A stretch of 55,149 nucleotides of DNA from Chloroflexota bacterium (GTDB lineage: Bacteria; Chloroflexota; Chloroflexia; Thermomicrobiales; JADLAZ01), in NCBI GenBank assembly GCA_020849725.1, contig JADLAZ010000150.1:1-55149 (forward strand), given 5' to 3'. Positions 54,173 through 55,149 of this stretch are shown here, one piece after another. Every line of letters begins with the position of its first letter. The stretch's first letter is position 1. Under the pieces are notes generated by a model. That model did not search any database. It was not told the origin of the DNA and worked only from the letters and a program-made list of their open reading frames with translations. Position numbers and translations under genes: made by a program.

Positions 54173-54646
54173 ATGACGCACGGCGACACGACCTTCAGCG
54201 GCGGGCGGCGGGCGGCCATGCGCGCCCTGGCGCTCGGCGCGCTCACCCTGGTGGCGGGGCCGGCGCTGGCCGCCTGCGGCGGTGCGGCGGCGACCGGCAG
54301 TGGCGCGGCAGTCGCCAGGCCGGCGGCAGCGGTGACGACGGTCGGCCAGGTCGTCGAGATGAGCGATCAAAATACCTACATGCCGGCCAGTCTGACCGTC
54401 AAGAAGGGCACGGTCGTCACCTGGAAGAACACCGGCTCGATGCCCCACAATGTTGTCAGCGACGCGGCCATCGCCATCGACAAAGCCCACGCACGCGTGC
54501 CGAGCGGCGTCAAGCCGTTCGTGTCGCCGATGCTGATGGGCGGCGGCGCCTGGAGCTACACGTTCGACACACCCGGCGAGTACGTCTACTTCTGCCAGCC
54601 ACACGAGGCGCTCGGCATGGTCGGCCACGTCACCGTCACCGACTAG
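54173..54646 (+). CDS. blue-copper (cupredoxin) lipoprotein
   Basis: A 157-aa periplasmic, membrane-anchored copper protein. Tat-like GRRAAMRALALG, then lipobox LAAC (Cys35), leads to a plastocyanin-like fold. Type 1 copper ligands are His92 (SMPHNVV), Cys141, His144 and Met149 (CQPHEALGM). ATG at 54173 follows AAGGAG. It is divergent from the oxidase operon and could be the electron donor to its CuA subunit. Confidence 0.88.
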   Translation: MTHGDTTFSGGRRAAMRALALGALTLVAGPALAACGGAAATGSGAAVARPAAAVTTVGQVVEMSDQNTYMPASLTVKKGTVVTWKNTGSMPHNVVSDAAIAIDKAHARVPSGVKPFVSPMLMGGGAWSYTFDTPGEYVYFCQPHEALGMVGHVTVTD

Positions 54647-54740
54647 CGCCACCGGTGCGGCGATCTCCACCGTTCTTCGCGCCGCCGAGCAGAGCCGGTC
54701 GATGGCAGCGTGGGTGGGGCGAATCGGGCGCCGGGCGCGC

Positions 54741-54768
54741 TTGACAATTCCCCACCATTCGGTAGAAT
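54741..54768 (+). promoter_or_regulatory. promoter of tRNA-Thr and tuf
   Basis: TTGACA (perfect -35) at 54741-54746 and TAGAAT at 54763-54768, spacing 16 nt. Strong sigma-70-type promoter 98 nt before the tRNA. Confidence 0.75.
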
Positions 54769-54865
54769 ACCGCTTGCGCGCGGGGGCGGCGTTGGACGCT
54801 GGGTGCGCGGCCATGCCGAGTCAGCGGATGCGCGGGGCGGCGAGCGACAACCTCGCTAGGACCAG

Positions 54866-54941
<76 letters not shown>

Positions 54942-55007
54942 TCCCGCACGTGATCCTGGATACACGCGGGGTGACGCCAGGGCGGCGTCCCCCGTCTCTC
55001 GTTGTGA

Positions 55008-55149
<142 letters not shown>

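Overview
This is a GC-rich chromosomal window with about fifty genes, tightly packed on both strands. The gene content, the two-subunit glycine decarboxylase arrangement, the B-type haem-copper oxidase operon and the many short intergenic repeats best fit a Chloroflexota bacterium, perhaps Thermomicrobia-like. That placement is an inference. No phage, transposase, CRISPR array or plasmid function was seen.

Layout. 1-7.3 kb: core genes gcvT-gcvH-gcvPA (glycine cleavage), der, plsY and argS on the + strand. 7.3-12.9 kb: a Uma2-type nuclease, an HD phosphohydrolase, an MFS exporter, an ankyrin-like protein and an AbrB/PIN toxin-antitoxin pair. 12.9-18.6 kb: a large unknown enzyme, a PPOX flavoprotein, DinB, ilvD and a methyltransferase. 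18.6-20 kb: a decayed stretch holding an apparently frameshifted PDZ-domain gene and a remnant of a serine hydrolase. 20-30.6 kb: two unknown genes in an operon, an alpha/beta hydrolase, a membrane-anchored phosphodiesterase-like protein with an EEP-family partner, a TM-helix-repeat channel-like protein, a paired SMR exporter and an HpcH/HpaI aldolase. 30.6-39.7 kb: envelope genes (amidase lipoprotein, sortase-like protein, a secreted protein with four repeats, CPBP protease), ThuA, DUF4388 and a diacylglycerol-kinase-like protein. 39.8-46.1 kb: a UlaG-like hydrolase, a CUT1-type sugar ABC transporter without its ATPase, and murJ.

46.2-54.6 kb holds the most interesting block. It is a nine-gene minus-strand operon (ctaB, small subunit, CuA subunit II, subunit I, unknown membrane-anchored protein, second subunit-I-like protein, SCO, DUF423, ctaA) with a cupredoxin lipoprotein transcribed divergently. 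Subunit I keeps all six histidine metal ligands of a B-type haem-copper oxidase, but the active-site tyrosine position is glutamine (GHGTQQ). The second subunit-I-like protein lacks the helix VII His pair. I infer a haem-copper enzyme that may reduce nitric oxide, or carry out another reaction, rather than an ordinary oxygen reductase. The window ends with tRNA-Thr(GGU) and the start of tuf.

Several families of short inverted or tandem repeats sit at gene junctions and may shape mRNA processing.
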